Assembly: GCA_965217265.1 (NCBI GenBank)
Contig: CBDCHP010000015.1
Coordinates: forward strand, 62,001-126,000
DNA from: JAGRGG01 sp965217265
Lineage (GTDB): Bacteria > Pseudomonadota > Alphaproteobacteria > Geminicoccales > Geminicoccaceae
DNA length: 64,000 bases
Reading direction: 5' to 3'
The number at the start of each line of letters is the position of its first letter. Position 1 is the stretch's first letter. Shown in pieces: positions 16,469 to 25,218 of this stretch. Position numbers and translations under genes: made by a program. The notes under the pieces were generated by a model that saw only the letters and a list, made by a program, of their open reading frames with translations, was not told where the DNA came from and searched no databases.

Positions 16469-16742
16469 CGTCTTCCCCCTCTTCCGGTCGGCCGGCTCTT
16501 GTTCTTCCCGCCCCGCCTCCTCGCGGCGTTCGGCGAGAAAGTCGTCGACGGTACCAGGCCGCTCGACGCGGGCGCGGCAGAGCCCCTGCGCCCGGCGCGC
16601 GCCGTGGTGGACCGGTGTCAGCCGCGCTTCTTGCCCGTCGAGCGTCAGGATCACCTTAGTCTCTCCGGACAGGCCCCCGCACGGCGCGAGGCAGGACGAG
16701 ACGCCCGTTCGCGCCAACGCGGAGGTCGAGGGACCGAGGCAT
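16469..16742 (-). pseudogene. vapB: VapB-type AbrB/SpoVT-fold antitoxin, frameshifted
   Basis: From the ATG at 16742 the product starts MPRSLDLRVGANGRLVLPRA, the swapped-hairpin AbrB fold. A shift near 16670 is needed to reach GLSGETKVILTLDGQEARLT and the toxin-binding tail DDFLAERREEAGREE. It runs straight into vapC. Both genes being shifted suggests the module is dead, unless this stretch is misread. Confidence 0.6.
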
Positions 16743-16849
16743 CGTAGGTTCTTCAAGCAAAATTTGGCACATTGCCAAAAATGGTATTGGATGCGCTCTA
16801 CCACAAGCAATAGCGATCTGATGCTCCAAGCAGGCTCGGCCTGACCATC

Positions 16850-17090
16850 ATATGCAGAACGTTCCGTGCCACCTCGTGCTCGTTGCAGGAACGGTCAAAG
16901 CGGGTGTCCGATGCGCGAAACATCTGAGAGGGTGTGCGAGAAGCGCCATGGTGGTGCGAGGAGCTAAAGGTGCCGCAGCAGCAACCGTAGAGCGGCAGGC
17001 TATAGCTAGCGGACGGCTTTCTGCACATGGCTGCGGCCGGAGTAGCCAAACCACGTTTGAGCCTAAGACTTCATCGGCTTCGATCTCAAA
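16850..17090. other. Region without a recognised gene
   Basis: Between the vapBC relic and the BrnT fragment, base composition is lower in GC than the surroundings and translations on both strands show no family I recognise. It may be degraded mobile-element DNA. Confidence 0.35.
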
Positions 17091-17276
17091 GCGCAGCCGC
17101 AACTCACCCCGGCCGGGCTCACGGTCCTCTAGTACGAGGAGCGGCTCGTTGAAGAACACCCGCTCGGCCTCGGCTTGGCCGACGTCGTGCTTCTTCGCAC
17201 TCTTGCGGCTGTTCCCGGCATCCCAATTGAAGCCCTCGATGTACCCTTTAGAGCCACGAGGCGCATGTGAGCGCAC
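17091..17276 (-). pseudogene. BrnT-type toxin, N-terminal fragment
   Basis: The segment YIEGFNWDAGNSRKSAKKHD, then VGQAEAERVFFNEPLLVLED, matches the first half of BrnT ribonuclease toxins. The conserved second half (a R-x-I-S-A-R block) is absent: after GRGELRLR the frame drifts into unrelated residues. No brnA antitoxin is seen downstream. Truncated relic. Confidence 0.55.
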
Positions 17277-17365
17277 GAGTTGCCTAGTGGAATTTTCTCG
17301 CCTTCGGTCGATGGTGGTGACCGCCTCGCCACATAGGCGAGGGTGGCCCAGCCCATTCCACGCAC

Positions 17366-19807
17366 TCAGCCCCGCACCCGGGTATTTGTCGGATCATAGC
17401 GGCAGGGCGGCACAACGCGGGCGGGAATGCGATCACCGAGTACCAGCACTTCGAGCCGGCGCGGCGGTTGCGCGTCGCTCGCGGCGTAGGCGGGATCGAT
17501 GAAGCCCATCGCGAGATTCTCGCCCACGCGGTGGCCCCACGCGGCCGAGGTGACGGTCCCGACCACCGTGCCGCCGGCGATCACGGCATCGCCCGGCTGC
17601 GCCGGCGCGGCGGTGCTTTCCAAACGGAGCGTCACGAAGCGGCGCCGAGGTGCGGCGTCGTTCTTGGCCAGCAACGCGGCCTTGCCAGGAAAATCGGCCG
17701 GCTTGTCGAGATCCACGAAGCGATCAAGCCCGCTCTCGAACGGGTCGTACTCGGTGATGAGGTCGGCCTTCCAGTGGCGGTAGCCCTTCTCGATGCGCAT
17801 CGATTCGGTGGCATGAAGACCAAATGGCGCCATGCCATGCGCCTTGCCCGCGCGGCTCAGCGCCACGTAGGCGGCCTGGGCCTGCTCGAGCGGAACGTGG
17901 ATCTCCCAGGCGAGCTCGCCCGAGAAGCTGACCGACATCGCCACCGCCGCAACGTGGTCGATATCGACCCGCCGCACCGAAAGCCAGGGAAAAGCGGCCG
18001 GCGACCAATCGGTGCGCGGCGCGGCGGCCGACAGCACGGCACGGGCCGCGGGACCCGCAACGACGAGAACGGTGTGGGTGGAGGCAAGCGGGCGCAGGCG
18101 CAAGGCCCCGCTGGGCAAAAGGTGAGCGTTCAACCAATCCAGATCATGGTGCTCGGAGGCGGCGGCCGAGCCCCACCAGACGGTCTGCGGGTCGAGGAGC
18201 GCCAGCGTCGCCTCGCCGAGCACGTTGCCTTTGGCTGTAAGGAAATAGGCGAGGCCGACCTTCCCCGGCACCTTCGGCACACGCCCGCACATCAGGCCGT
18301 CGAGCCAGTCGCGCGCTCCGGCGCCAAGAACCTCGATTCGATTGAAGCCGTTCACCTCCATGATGCCGACCCGGGTCGCGACCGCCTCGACCTCGGCCGC
18401 CACGGTGTCGTGCCAGTTCGGCCAGCGGAAGCCACACGCCTCAACGACATCGAGCGACGGCTTGTAGAAGGCCGCACGTTCCCAGCCGTTCACGACCGCG
18501 AAGGCCGCGCCCCTGGCTTCGAGCATGGGTGTGAGGGGTGTGGTCCGCGCCGGTCGCCCGGCAGGGCGATGTTCGTGAGGAAGGTGGAAGCGAAACTCGT
18601 TTTGGTAATCCTCGATCGCCTTCAGCGCGGTGTACTCGACCGTCGCATAAGCCGCAAAGCGGCGCGGATCGAGTGCCCAGGTGTCGTAGACGGCCTCGCC
18701 GTGCACGATCTGCTGCGCGAGCAACCAGCCGTGGCCGCCACCTTCGCCAAGCCCGGCGCGCAGGCCGACGATGCACCACGCGTTGCGCTTGCCCGGGATG
18801 CGCCCGACCAGCGGCACCCCGTCGGGCGTGTAGGTGATCGGACCGTTGATGATGGTGTGGATGCCCGTCTGCGTCAGGCAAGGCAGGCGTTGGAACACGT
18901 TGTCGAGCACCGGCATGACGCGGTCAGGGTCGTCGGGGCAAAGCGCGTTGGTGAAGTTGGGGTCGATCCCGTCGAGGCCCCAGGTGCGGCAGTCCTGTTC
19001 GTAGAAGCCGACGAGCAGTCCCTTCTTTTCCTGCCGCGCGTAAAAGTCGTCGGTCGGGCAGCGGATCAGCGGCACCTGCCGGTCCAGTTCCTCGATCGCG
19101 GCGATCGGTTCGGTCAGGAAGTACTGGTGCTCCATCGAGGCGACCGGGTGCGAGACGCCCATCATCGCGCCGATCTCGTTGCAGCGATAGCCGCCGGCAT
19201 TGACGACGTGCTCGGCGACGATGTCGCCCTTTGCGGTATGGACGACCCATTCCCCGCCCGGCCGCTGCGTCAACCCGGTCACGGGCGTGTGGCGATGCAC
19301 CTCCGTCCCCGCCCGCCGCGCCAGCGCTTGGCAGAGCTGGGCGGGGTCGATGTCGCCGTCGAACGGGTCCCAAAGCGCGCCGAGCAGGCCGTCGGTGGTG
19401 ATGAGCGGGTGGCGGCGGGCGCATTCCGCGGCATCGATCAACTCGAAATCGACACCCATTCCCTTGGCCAGCGACTGGAAGTGCCGGTAGCCATCGAGAT
19501 GATCCTCGGTACTGGCGAGGCGGAGCCCGCCTACCCTATGATGGTAGTTGATCGGATAGTCGGGGTCGTCCGCCAGCTCCTTGTAGAGCCGGATCGAATG
19601 GCTCTTGAGCCCGACCATGGTCTGCGTGGTACCGAAATTCGTCACCTGCGCCGCCGAATGCCACGTCGTGCCCGACGTTAGTTCGTCGCGCTCGAGCAGC
19701 ACCACGTCGGTCCAGCCTTCCTGCGTGAGGTGGTAGATCGTGGAGCAGCCAGCGATTCCGCCGCCGATTACCACCACGCGCGCGCTCGGCTTCATTGTCT
19801 CGGTCAT
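17366..19807 (-). CDS. Dimethylglycine/sarcosine dehydrogenase-like FAD oxidase with GcvT domain
   Basis: 813 residues from the ATG at 19807. The N-terminal FAD-binding oxidoreductase domain has RVVVIGGGIAGCSTIYHL, and TSGTTWHSAAQVT contains the His that carries covalent FAD in dimethylglycine dehydrogenase. The second half is a GcvT-like (aminomethyltransferase) domain, which binds tetrahydrofolate and captures the released one-carbon unit. Expected reaction: oxidative demethylation of dimethylglycine, sarcosine or a similar N-methyl amine. Transcribed away from the MttB-like gene (186-bp divergent gap), beside a glycine betaine-type ABC transporter, so it fits betaine breakdown. The exact substrate is not decided by sequence. 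Confidence 0.87.
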   Translation of the reverse strand: MTETMKPSARVVVIGGGIAGCSTIYHLTQEGWTDVVLLERDELTSGTTWHSAAQVTNFGTTQTMVGLKSHSIRLYKELADDPDYPINYHHRVGGLRLASTEDHLDGYRHFQSLAKGMGVDFELIDAAECARRHPLITTDGLLGALWDPFDGDIDPAQLCQALARRAGTEVHRHTPVTGLTQRPGGEWVVHTAKGDIVAEHVVNAGGYRCNEIGAMMGVSHPVASMEHQYFLTEPIAAIEELDRQVPLIRCPTDDFYARQEKKGLLVGFYEQDCRTWGLDGIDPNFTNALCPDDPDRVMPVLDNVFQRLPCLTQTGIHTIINGPITYTPDGVPLVGRIPGKRNAWCIVGLRAGLGEGGGHGWLLAQQIVHGEAVYDTWALDPRRFAAYATVEYTALKAIEDYQNEFRFHLPHEHRPAGRPARTTPLTPMLEARGAAFAVVNGWERAAFYKPSLDVVEACGFRWPNWHDTVAAEVEAVATRVGIMEVNGFNRIEVLGAGARDWLDGLMCGRVPKVPGKVGLAYFLTAKGNVLGEATLALLDPQTVWWGSAAASEHHDLDWLNAHLLPSGALRLRPLASTHTVLVVAGPAARAVLSAAAPRTDWSPAAFPWLSVRRVDIDHVAAVAMSVSFSGELAWEIHVPLEQAQAAYVALSRAGKAHGMAPFGLHATESMRIEKGYRHWKADLITEYDPFESGLDRFVDLDKPADFPGKAALLAKNDAAPRRRFVTLRLESTAAPAQPGDAVIAGGTVVGTVTSAAWGHRVGENLAMGFIDPAYAASDAQPPRRLEVLVLGDRIPARVVPPCRYDPTNTRVRG

Positions 19808-19992
19808 CCCGCTTCGATCACTGTCGAGACGATCTTCCCCGGCGCCCGGGCAAGGGTCAATCGCGTTGCCTTGGATGCGAAAAAATCGACGTTCGGCCTT
19901 AAATAATCCGTAACAAATGCCCGCCGCTTGCGTGGGCTCTTTGCCAGGAATGATACTGCGGCACTCAACCTTCGGCACGAACGGGCAGTGGA

Positions 19993-21525
19993 ATGGAGGA
20001 ACCAAGGGGGATCCGCAGGGGCGGCAGGCGCATGGCCCGGATCGCGGCGCGGACCGCCGATAAGCCCGAGATAAACGCCGCCCCGCCTGGGCCGCGCGGC
20101 GGGGCCTACCGGCCGCTCTCCGATGCGGGTATCGTGGCAATCTACGACACCGCGCTGAGCCTCCTCGCGGAGCTGGGCATGGGACAAGCGCCGCCGCAGC
20201 TCGTCGAGGCGGCCACCGCCCGCGGTGCGGAAGTGAACGCGCTCGGCCGGCTCGCCTTCCCGCGCGCGATGGTCGAGGACATCGTCGCGCACGCGGCGAA
20301 GCGTTTCGTGTTTCACGGCCGCGATCCCGCGCACGATTTCGAGATCGGCGGCGAACGGGTCTACTTCGGCACCGGCGGCGCGGCGGTACAGACGCTCGAC
20401 CTGGAGACCGGACGCTATCGCCCGTCGACGCTGCGGGACCTGCACGACTTTACCCGCTTGGCCGACAGCTTGACCAATATCAGCTGGTTCACCCGGTGTT
20501 GCGTCGCGACCGACGTGCCGGACAATTTCGAGCTCGACCTCAACACCGCTTACGCCCTGGTCCGCAACACGCGCAAACCCGTCGGCACCTCCTTCACCCT
20601 CAGCACGCACGTAGACCCTATCGTCGACATGTTCGACATCGTGCTCGGGGGCGAGGGGCGGTTTCGAGAGCGACCGTTTTGCAAGGCGCACATCAGCCCG
20701 GTTGTCTCGCCGCTGCGTTACGGCGAGGACGCGGTCGACGTCACCGTCGCCTGCATCCGCCGCGGCGTCCCGATCAACAGCATCATCGCGGCGCAGTCGG
20801 GCGCGACCGCACCCGCGACACTGGCGGGATTCTTGGCGCAGTCGCTCGCCGAGACGCTGGCGGGGCTCGCGCTCGTCAGCGTGTTCGCACCAAGTTACCC
20901 GATGATTTTCTCGAATTGGCCGCTGGTGGTCGATCTGCGCACCGGCTCCTTTTGCGGCGGGGGCGGCGAGAGCGCGGTGCTCAACGCCGCGGCCGCGCAA
21001 CTCTCGAACTGGCTGGGCCTGCCATCGGGGGTCGCCTGCTCGATGTCGGATGCCAAGGCGGTCGATGCGCAGATGGGGGCGGAAAAGGCGCTCGCGGCCA
21101 TCACGGCCGGGCTGGCCGGGGCGAACATGGTCTACGAGAGCGCTGGCATGATGGCGAGCCTGCTCGGCGCGAGCTTCGAGGCCTTCGTGCTCGACGACGA
21201 GATGCTGGGCGCCGTTTACCGAACGATCCGTGGCATCGAGGTCAACGAGGAGACCCTGGGCTTCGAGGCGATCCGCAAGGCGGTCCTCGGCGAGGGCCAC
21301 TTCCTTGGCAGCGCGAACACCCTGGCGGCAATGCAGCGCGACTACCTCTTCCCGGCGCTCGCCGACCGCGATCCGCCGGTGACCTGGGACGAGAAGGGCG
21401 CACCCGACATCTGGAGCCGCGCCCGGGCCAAGGCGCGCGGGATCCTTGACCGCCATCGCCCCGACTATCTGGGCTCCGAAGTCGATGCCGCGATCCGATC
21501 GCGCTACCCGATCTTCTATCCCTAA
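19993..21525 (+). CDS. Non-pyrrolysine MttB-family (glycine betaine-type) methyltransferase
   Basis: 510 residues of the trimethylamine methyltransferase (MttB) superfamily: an RPLSDAGIVAIYDTAL start, a TIM-barrel core, and a C-terminal LADRDPPVTWDEKGAPDIWS. The frame has no in-frame amber codon, so it belongs to the non-pyrrolysine branch, some members of which (MtgB) demethylate glycine betaine using a corrinoid protein. It would supply dimethylglycine to the adjacent DMGDH-like enzyme. No corrinoid protein or methyl-corrinoid:THF transferase gene is in the window. It ends 4 bp before the convergent LysR gene. Confidence 0.85.
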   Translation: MEEPRGIRRGGRRMARIAARTADKPEINAAPPGPRGGAYRPLSDAGIVAIYDTALSLLAELGMGQAPPQLVEAATARGAEVNALGRLAFPRAMVEDIVAHAAKRFVFHGRDPAHDFEIGGERVYFGTGGAAVQTLDLETGRYRPSTLRDLHDFTRLADSLTNISWFTRCCVATDVPDNFELDLNTAYALVRNTRKPVGTSFTLSTHVDPIVDMFDIVLGGEGRFRERPFCKAHISPVVSPLRYGEDAVDVTVACIRRGVPINSIIAAQSGATAPATLAGFLAQSLAETLAGLALVSVFAPSYPMIFSNWPLVVDLRTGSFCGGGGESAVLNAAAAQLSNWLGLPSGVACSMSDAKAVDAQMGAEKALAAITAGLAGANMVYESAGMMASLLGASFEAFVLDDEMLGAVYRTIRGIEVNEETLGFEAIRKAVLGEGHFLGSANTLAAMQRDYLFPALADRDPPVTWDEKGAPDIWSRARAKARGILDRHRPDYLGSEVDAAIRSRYPIFYP

Positions 21526-21529
21526 AGGG

Positions 21530-22525
21530 TCAGCCCTTGACGGCCCGGAGCCGCGGCTCTTCGCCGGCGGGCGGCGGCCCGCCCAGCAGCCGAAAGCTGT
21601 CCTTGAGCCACGGCGCCACGCGCGTCGCCTGGGCGATGGGGTGAGCCGCGATCAGTTCGCGCAGGAACACGGCCGCGCGCTCCGGCAGCCTGCCAAGCAC
21701 GCCGCGACGGGCGTAGAGCGATATCGTGCGCGAGAAGCTCTTGAGCGGCAAGGCCTTCAGATCCAACGCCTCGTGGAAGCGGGCGGCGCGAAGATAGCCG
21801 AGCGGCGTTGCGATCGCCCAACCCCCGCACGCCACCACCATCGCCATGACGGCATCGTTTGAGTCGAACTCGAACCGGCGCGGGGGCGCGAGCCGCAGAC
21901 GGCGCAAGTGGGTCTCGATCTGCCGGTACATCAGTTGCGAGGCGGCGTAGCGGACCATGGGCGCGGCCATGAGTTGGGCCACGATATCCTCCCGATCGCG
22001 CAGCAGGCCCCTGGCGGTCACGAGGATGTAGGGCTCGCGCAAAAGCGGATGCTGCTCGATCCAGTCGGGCAAGGCCTCGACATCGGCGGCCACGACGATG
22101 TCCTCGCCGCGCAACTCGATCGCGGCCAGGTTTTGATGGCTCTGGCCGGTATGGCAGACGACGTTGCAACTGGGCAGGAGGTCCGAGAGCCGCAGGGCGA
22201 GCGCGGGGGTCACGTCCGCATCGAAATCTTCGATCATCGCGAGACGGATCTGGGGCAGGCCGGTGAGACCGAGGTCCACGAGCTTGCTTCGCGCCTGCGC
22301 CGCTTCGTCGAGGATGGCCAACGCGTGGCGTTGAAAGATGTAACCGGCCGGGGTGAGGGCGATGGGCCGCGCGCTGCGCTCGATCAGCTTCGCGCCGAGT
22401 GCCGCTTCGAGATTGCTGATCTGTTGCGAGACCGCAGACGGGCTCGCGCCAAGCCGCCGCGCGCCGGTGGCGAGAGAGCCTTCTTCGACGACGGCGACGA
22501 ACAGCTCGATCGCCCGCAGCGTCAT
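21530..22525 (-). CDS. LysR-type transcriptional regulator
   Basis: About 331 residues. The N-terminal winged helix (MTLRAIELFVAVVEEGSLAT, then GARRLGASPSAVSQQISNLE) is a textbook LysR DNA-binding domain, followed by a periplasmic-binding-protein-like effector domain. I prefer the ATG at 22525 over a TTG at 22549 because the protein then starts at the usual place. It lies between the MttB-like gene and the betaine-type transporter, so it is the likely local regulator; the co-inducer is unknown. Confidence 0.85.
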   Translation of the reverse strand: MTLRAIELFVAVVEEGSLATGARRLGASPSAVSQQISNLEAALGAKLIERSARPIALTPAGYIFQRHALAILDEAAQARSKLVDLGLTGLPQIRLAMIEDFDADVTPALALRLSDLLPSCNVVCHTGQSHQNLAAIELRGEDIVVAADVEALPDWIEQHPLLREPYILVTARGLLRDREDIVAQLMAAPMVRYAASQLMYRQIETHLRRLRLAPPRRFEFDSNDAVMAMVVACGGWAIATPLGYLRAARFHEALDLKALPLKSFSRTISLYARRGVLGRLPERAAVFLRELIAAHPIAQATRVAPWLKDSFRLLGGPPPAGEEPRLRAVKG

Positions 22526-22552
22526 CCGCCCGCGATCGCCCCCGATCAAATG

Positions 22553-24121
22553 CTACCTCCCGTCCTCGCGCCGAAACGCGCCCTGCACGATCCGATCGAT
22601 CACCATGGCGCAGAAGAGGATCGCGAAGCCACCGAGCAGCCCGGGCCCCTTCGCCGCGTATTGCAGCGCCTCGAGGATGACCTTGCCAAGACCCCCGCCG
22701 CCGATCAGCGAGATGATGACCACCATCGACAAGCACATCAGGATCGTCTGGTTGACGCCGGTCATGATCGAGGGCAGCGCGAGCGGGATCTCGATGTCGC
22801 GCAGGATCTGCCAGCCTGAGGCACCAAAGGCGGTGCCCGCTTCCTTGACGGTCTCGGGCACGCCGCGCACCCCGAGCGCGGTCAGCCGGATCACCGGCGG
22901 CATGCCGAAGATGATCGTGGCCAGGATCCCGGGCGGGTTGCCGGTGCCGAAGAACGCGATGATGGGGATCAAATAGACGAAGGCGGGCAGGGTCTGCATC
23001 AGGTCGAGCACCGGTTCGGCGGCGGCATAGGCGCGCCGCGACTTTCCGAACCAGATGCCGAGCGGAATACCGATGGCCACGCTTATCAGCACGGCCGCGC
23101 CGACGAGTGCCACCGTCTCCATCGCCACCGCCCAGTAGCCGAGCAGCGCGATGTAGGCGAGCGCGGCGGCGGTGAAGATCGCCACCCGCGGCCCCGCCGC
23201 GCGCCAAGCGACGACGAAGATCACCACCATGACCACCGGCCACGGGGTTTCGATCAGGGCGACGGCCATCGCGTCGAGCACCGTGCGCACGACCGCCGTC
23301 ACGCTGTCGAAGACGCCCGCGCCGGCGACGGCGGCGGCGTCGATACGCGCGTCGAGCCAATTCGCGACGACCGCGAAGAGGGTCGTGTTCTCGTCGAGTA
23401 TGGCCGAGGAAATCTCCTGCTCGGGGAAGGACATCAAGATCGCGGGCGGGCTTGATGCGGTGAACCGGTAGATGGTCAGCGGCGCCACGGCGAGCGTGAT
23501 GAGAACCCCCAACGCCACGTTGCGCGGCCGGATGCCGCTCTCGATGACTTCGGGCTCGATCCGCCAGCGCGAATACTGTCGCTCGTAGGCGATGTTGGCG
23601 TAGGCTCCCTGGATCAGTTTGAAGCACAAAAGCAGGCCGAGCCCCATCAGCAGGATGGAGAGCGCTTCGCCGCTCGCCGCCGCCGCCTCACCGGCGCTGC
23701 GCTCGGCGGCGCGGCTCAGGTTGGCGGCAAGCGACTCGAAGCGGCTTGCATTCTCACCGGCCTGCCGCGCCGCTTCTGCTTGCTCGAGAAAAACCGCCGC
23801 CCGCGCCTGCTGTCGTTCGGCATTGGCAAGCGCGTCGGCACCCAGGTTGCTCCAAAGTCCACGCCCGATTTGCACCCAGGCGAAGGTTTCGAGGATCAGG
23901 AATGCCCAGAACATTCCCCAGATGCCCCGGGCCGCGGCCCAGATCGGCCCCAGCAGCGCCGCCCAGAGATTGAACGTCCGGGGCAGGAAGGCCGCATTCT
24001 CTTGAATCGCGCGAAACGCTCGTACGTAGTAGGCGCCGTTTTGCGCGGCGAACCGGCGGATGGAGGCATCGAGCGCGGCGCGGTCGATCTCGACGTCCGA
24101 GGCGGCGGTTACGGGCGTCAA
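22553..24121 (-). CDS. Glycine betaine/choline-type ABC permease with an N-terminal extension
   Basis: 522 residues. The C-terminal part, about residue 330 on, is a ProW/OpuAB-type permease with several TM helices and the EAA-like loop KEAGTAFGASGWQILRDIEI. The first 60 residues (YYVRAFRAIQENAAFLPRTF, NLWAALLGPIWAAARGIWGM) resemble a DUF2628-type membrane domain. A charged helical stretch (residues about 110-160, NAERQQARAAVFLEQAEAAR) separates it from further TM helices. Usual ProW permeases are about 280-350 residues, so the fusion is unusual. The start overlaps the ATPase stop by 4 bp; one operon with the binding protein and ATPase. Confidence 0.85.
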   Translation of the reverse strand: MTPVTAASDVEIDRAALDASIRRFAAQNGAYYVRAFRAIQENAAFLPRTFNLWAALLGPIWAAARGIWGMFWAFLILETFAWVQIGRGLWSNLGADALANAERQQARAAVFLEQAEAARQAGENASRFESLAANLSRAAERSAGEAAAASGEALSILLMGLGLLLCFKLIQGAYANIAYERQYSRWRIEPEVIESGIRPRNVALGVLITLAVAPLTIYRFTASSPPAILMSFPEQEISSAILDENTTLFAVVANWLDARIDAAAVAGAGVFDSVTAVVRTVLDAMAVALIETPWPVVMVVIFVVAWRAAGPRVAIFTAAALAYIALLGYWAVAMETVALVGAAVLISVAIGIPLGIWFGKSRRAYAAAEPVLDLMQTLPAFVYLIPIIAFFGTGNPPGILATIIFGMPPVIRLTALGVRGVPETVKEAGTAFGASGWQILRDIEIPLALPSIMTGVNQTILMCLSMVVIISLIGGGGLGKVILEALQYAAKGPGLLGGFAILFCAMVIDRIVQGAFRREDGR

Positions 24122-25152
24122 AGCTTTCCCCCCTGGATGCCTCGAAGCAGCCGAGACTTGGTGACGATGCCGATATCTCGACCCTCTCGGGTGACGACGA
24201 TCGGCGAGTCGCTGTCGGTCGAGAAATCGATCAGTTGGTCGAGATTGGTCTCCGCATCGGCGCGCTTCGCCGATGCGGGCGATCCGTCCAGGCCATCGAT
24301 CGGTTCCATGACGTCGTGCGCCTTGATGAACTTCAGCTTGGAGATGCCCTTGACGAACTCTCGCACATAGTCGTCGGCCGGATTGGTCACGATCTCGGCC
24401 GGCGTACCGATCTGCACAATCGCGCCGTCGTTCATGATCGCGATGCGATGGCCGATGCGAATCGCCTCGTCGAGATCGTGCGTGATGAAGAGCGTCGTCT
24501 TCTTCAGTTCCGCCACGAGGCCGCTGAACTGGTTTTGCAAGTGCAGCCGTATCAACGGGTCAAGCGCCGAAAACGGCTCGTCCATCAGCAGGATCTCGGG
24601 ATCGGACGCGAGTGCCCGCGCGATGCCAACCCGCTGCTGCATGCCGCCCGAGAGTTCGTTGGGCAGCCGATCTTCGTAGCCGGTAAGATTCACACGCTCT
24701 AGCACGTGGTCCGAGACCGCCCAGCGTTTCGATTTCGCCACGCCGCGGATCTCGAGCGGGTAGGCGACATTGTCGCGTACCGAGCGGTGCGGCATCAACG
24801 CCATGTGCTGAAAGACCATGCCGATCTGCTGCGCGCGGACTTGGCGCAACTCGCGCTGCGACATCGCGCCCACGTCGCGCCCCAGGATCTCGATGCTGCC
24901 CGAAGTCGGTTCGATGAGCCGGTTGACGTGACGCACGAGCGTGGACTTGCCCGATCCCGACAGGCCCATGATGCAGAAGATTTCGCCCCGCGCCACCTCG
25001 AAGCTGGTGTTCTGGACGCCGACGACGCAGCCAAAGCGTTTGAGAACCTCTGGTTTGGTCAGCCCCTCTGCCTTGACGGCGGCCATTGCCTCATCGGCTT
25101 TTGACCCGAAAATCTTCCAGACCTTCGACAGCTTGATGACGGCTTCGGTCAT
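24118..25152 (-). CDS. Glycine betaine-type ABC transporter ATPase (ProV/OpuAA-like)
   Basis: 344 residues. Walker A is GLSGSGKST, the signature is LSGGMQQRVGIARAL, and Walker B is ILLMDEPFSALDP; the H-loop is FITHDLDEA. A C-terminal segment (SPIVVTREGRDIGIVTKSRL) looks like one half of a CBS pair, the ionic-strength sensor of ProV-type ATPases. The start KVWKIFGSKADEAMA also fits this family. It powers uptake of betaine or a related compatible solute. Confidence 0.9.
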   Translation of the reverse strand: MTEAVIKLSKVWKIFGSKADEAMAAVKAEGLTKPEVLKRFGCVVGVQNTSFEVARGEIFCIMGLSGSGKSTLVRHVNRLIEPTSGSIEILGRDVGAMSQRELRQVRAQQIGMVFQHMALMPHRSVRDNVAYPLEIRGVAKSKRWAVSDHVLERVNLTGYEDRLPNELSGGMQQRVGIARALASDPEILLMDEPFSALDPLIRLHLQNQFSGLVAELKKTTLFITHDLDEAIRIGHRIAIMNDGAIVQIGTPAEIVTNPADDYVREFVKGISKLKFIKAHDVMEPIDGLDGSPASAKRADAETNLDQLIDFSTDSDSPIVVTREGRDIGIVTKSRLLRGIQGGKL

Positions 25153-25218
25153 GTCCCATCCTGCCGCTTGGGGAATGGTGCGACCACCGGGCAGGCAACG
25201 GCTGCGTTCAAGAGGCGG

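Noticed and set aside
17468..19681. Long forward open frame opposite the DMGDH-like gene
   Set aside because: Antisense shadow of a gene with clear FAD and GcvT motifs.
19993..21525. Pyrrolysine-type trimethylamine methyltransferase
   Set aside because: The frame is continuous without an in-frame TAG, so it is the non-pyrrolysine branch.
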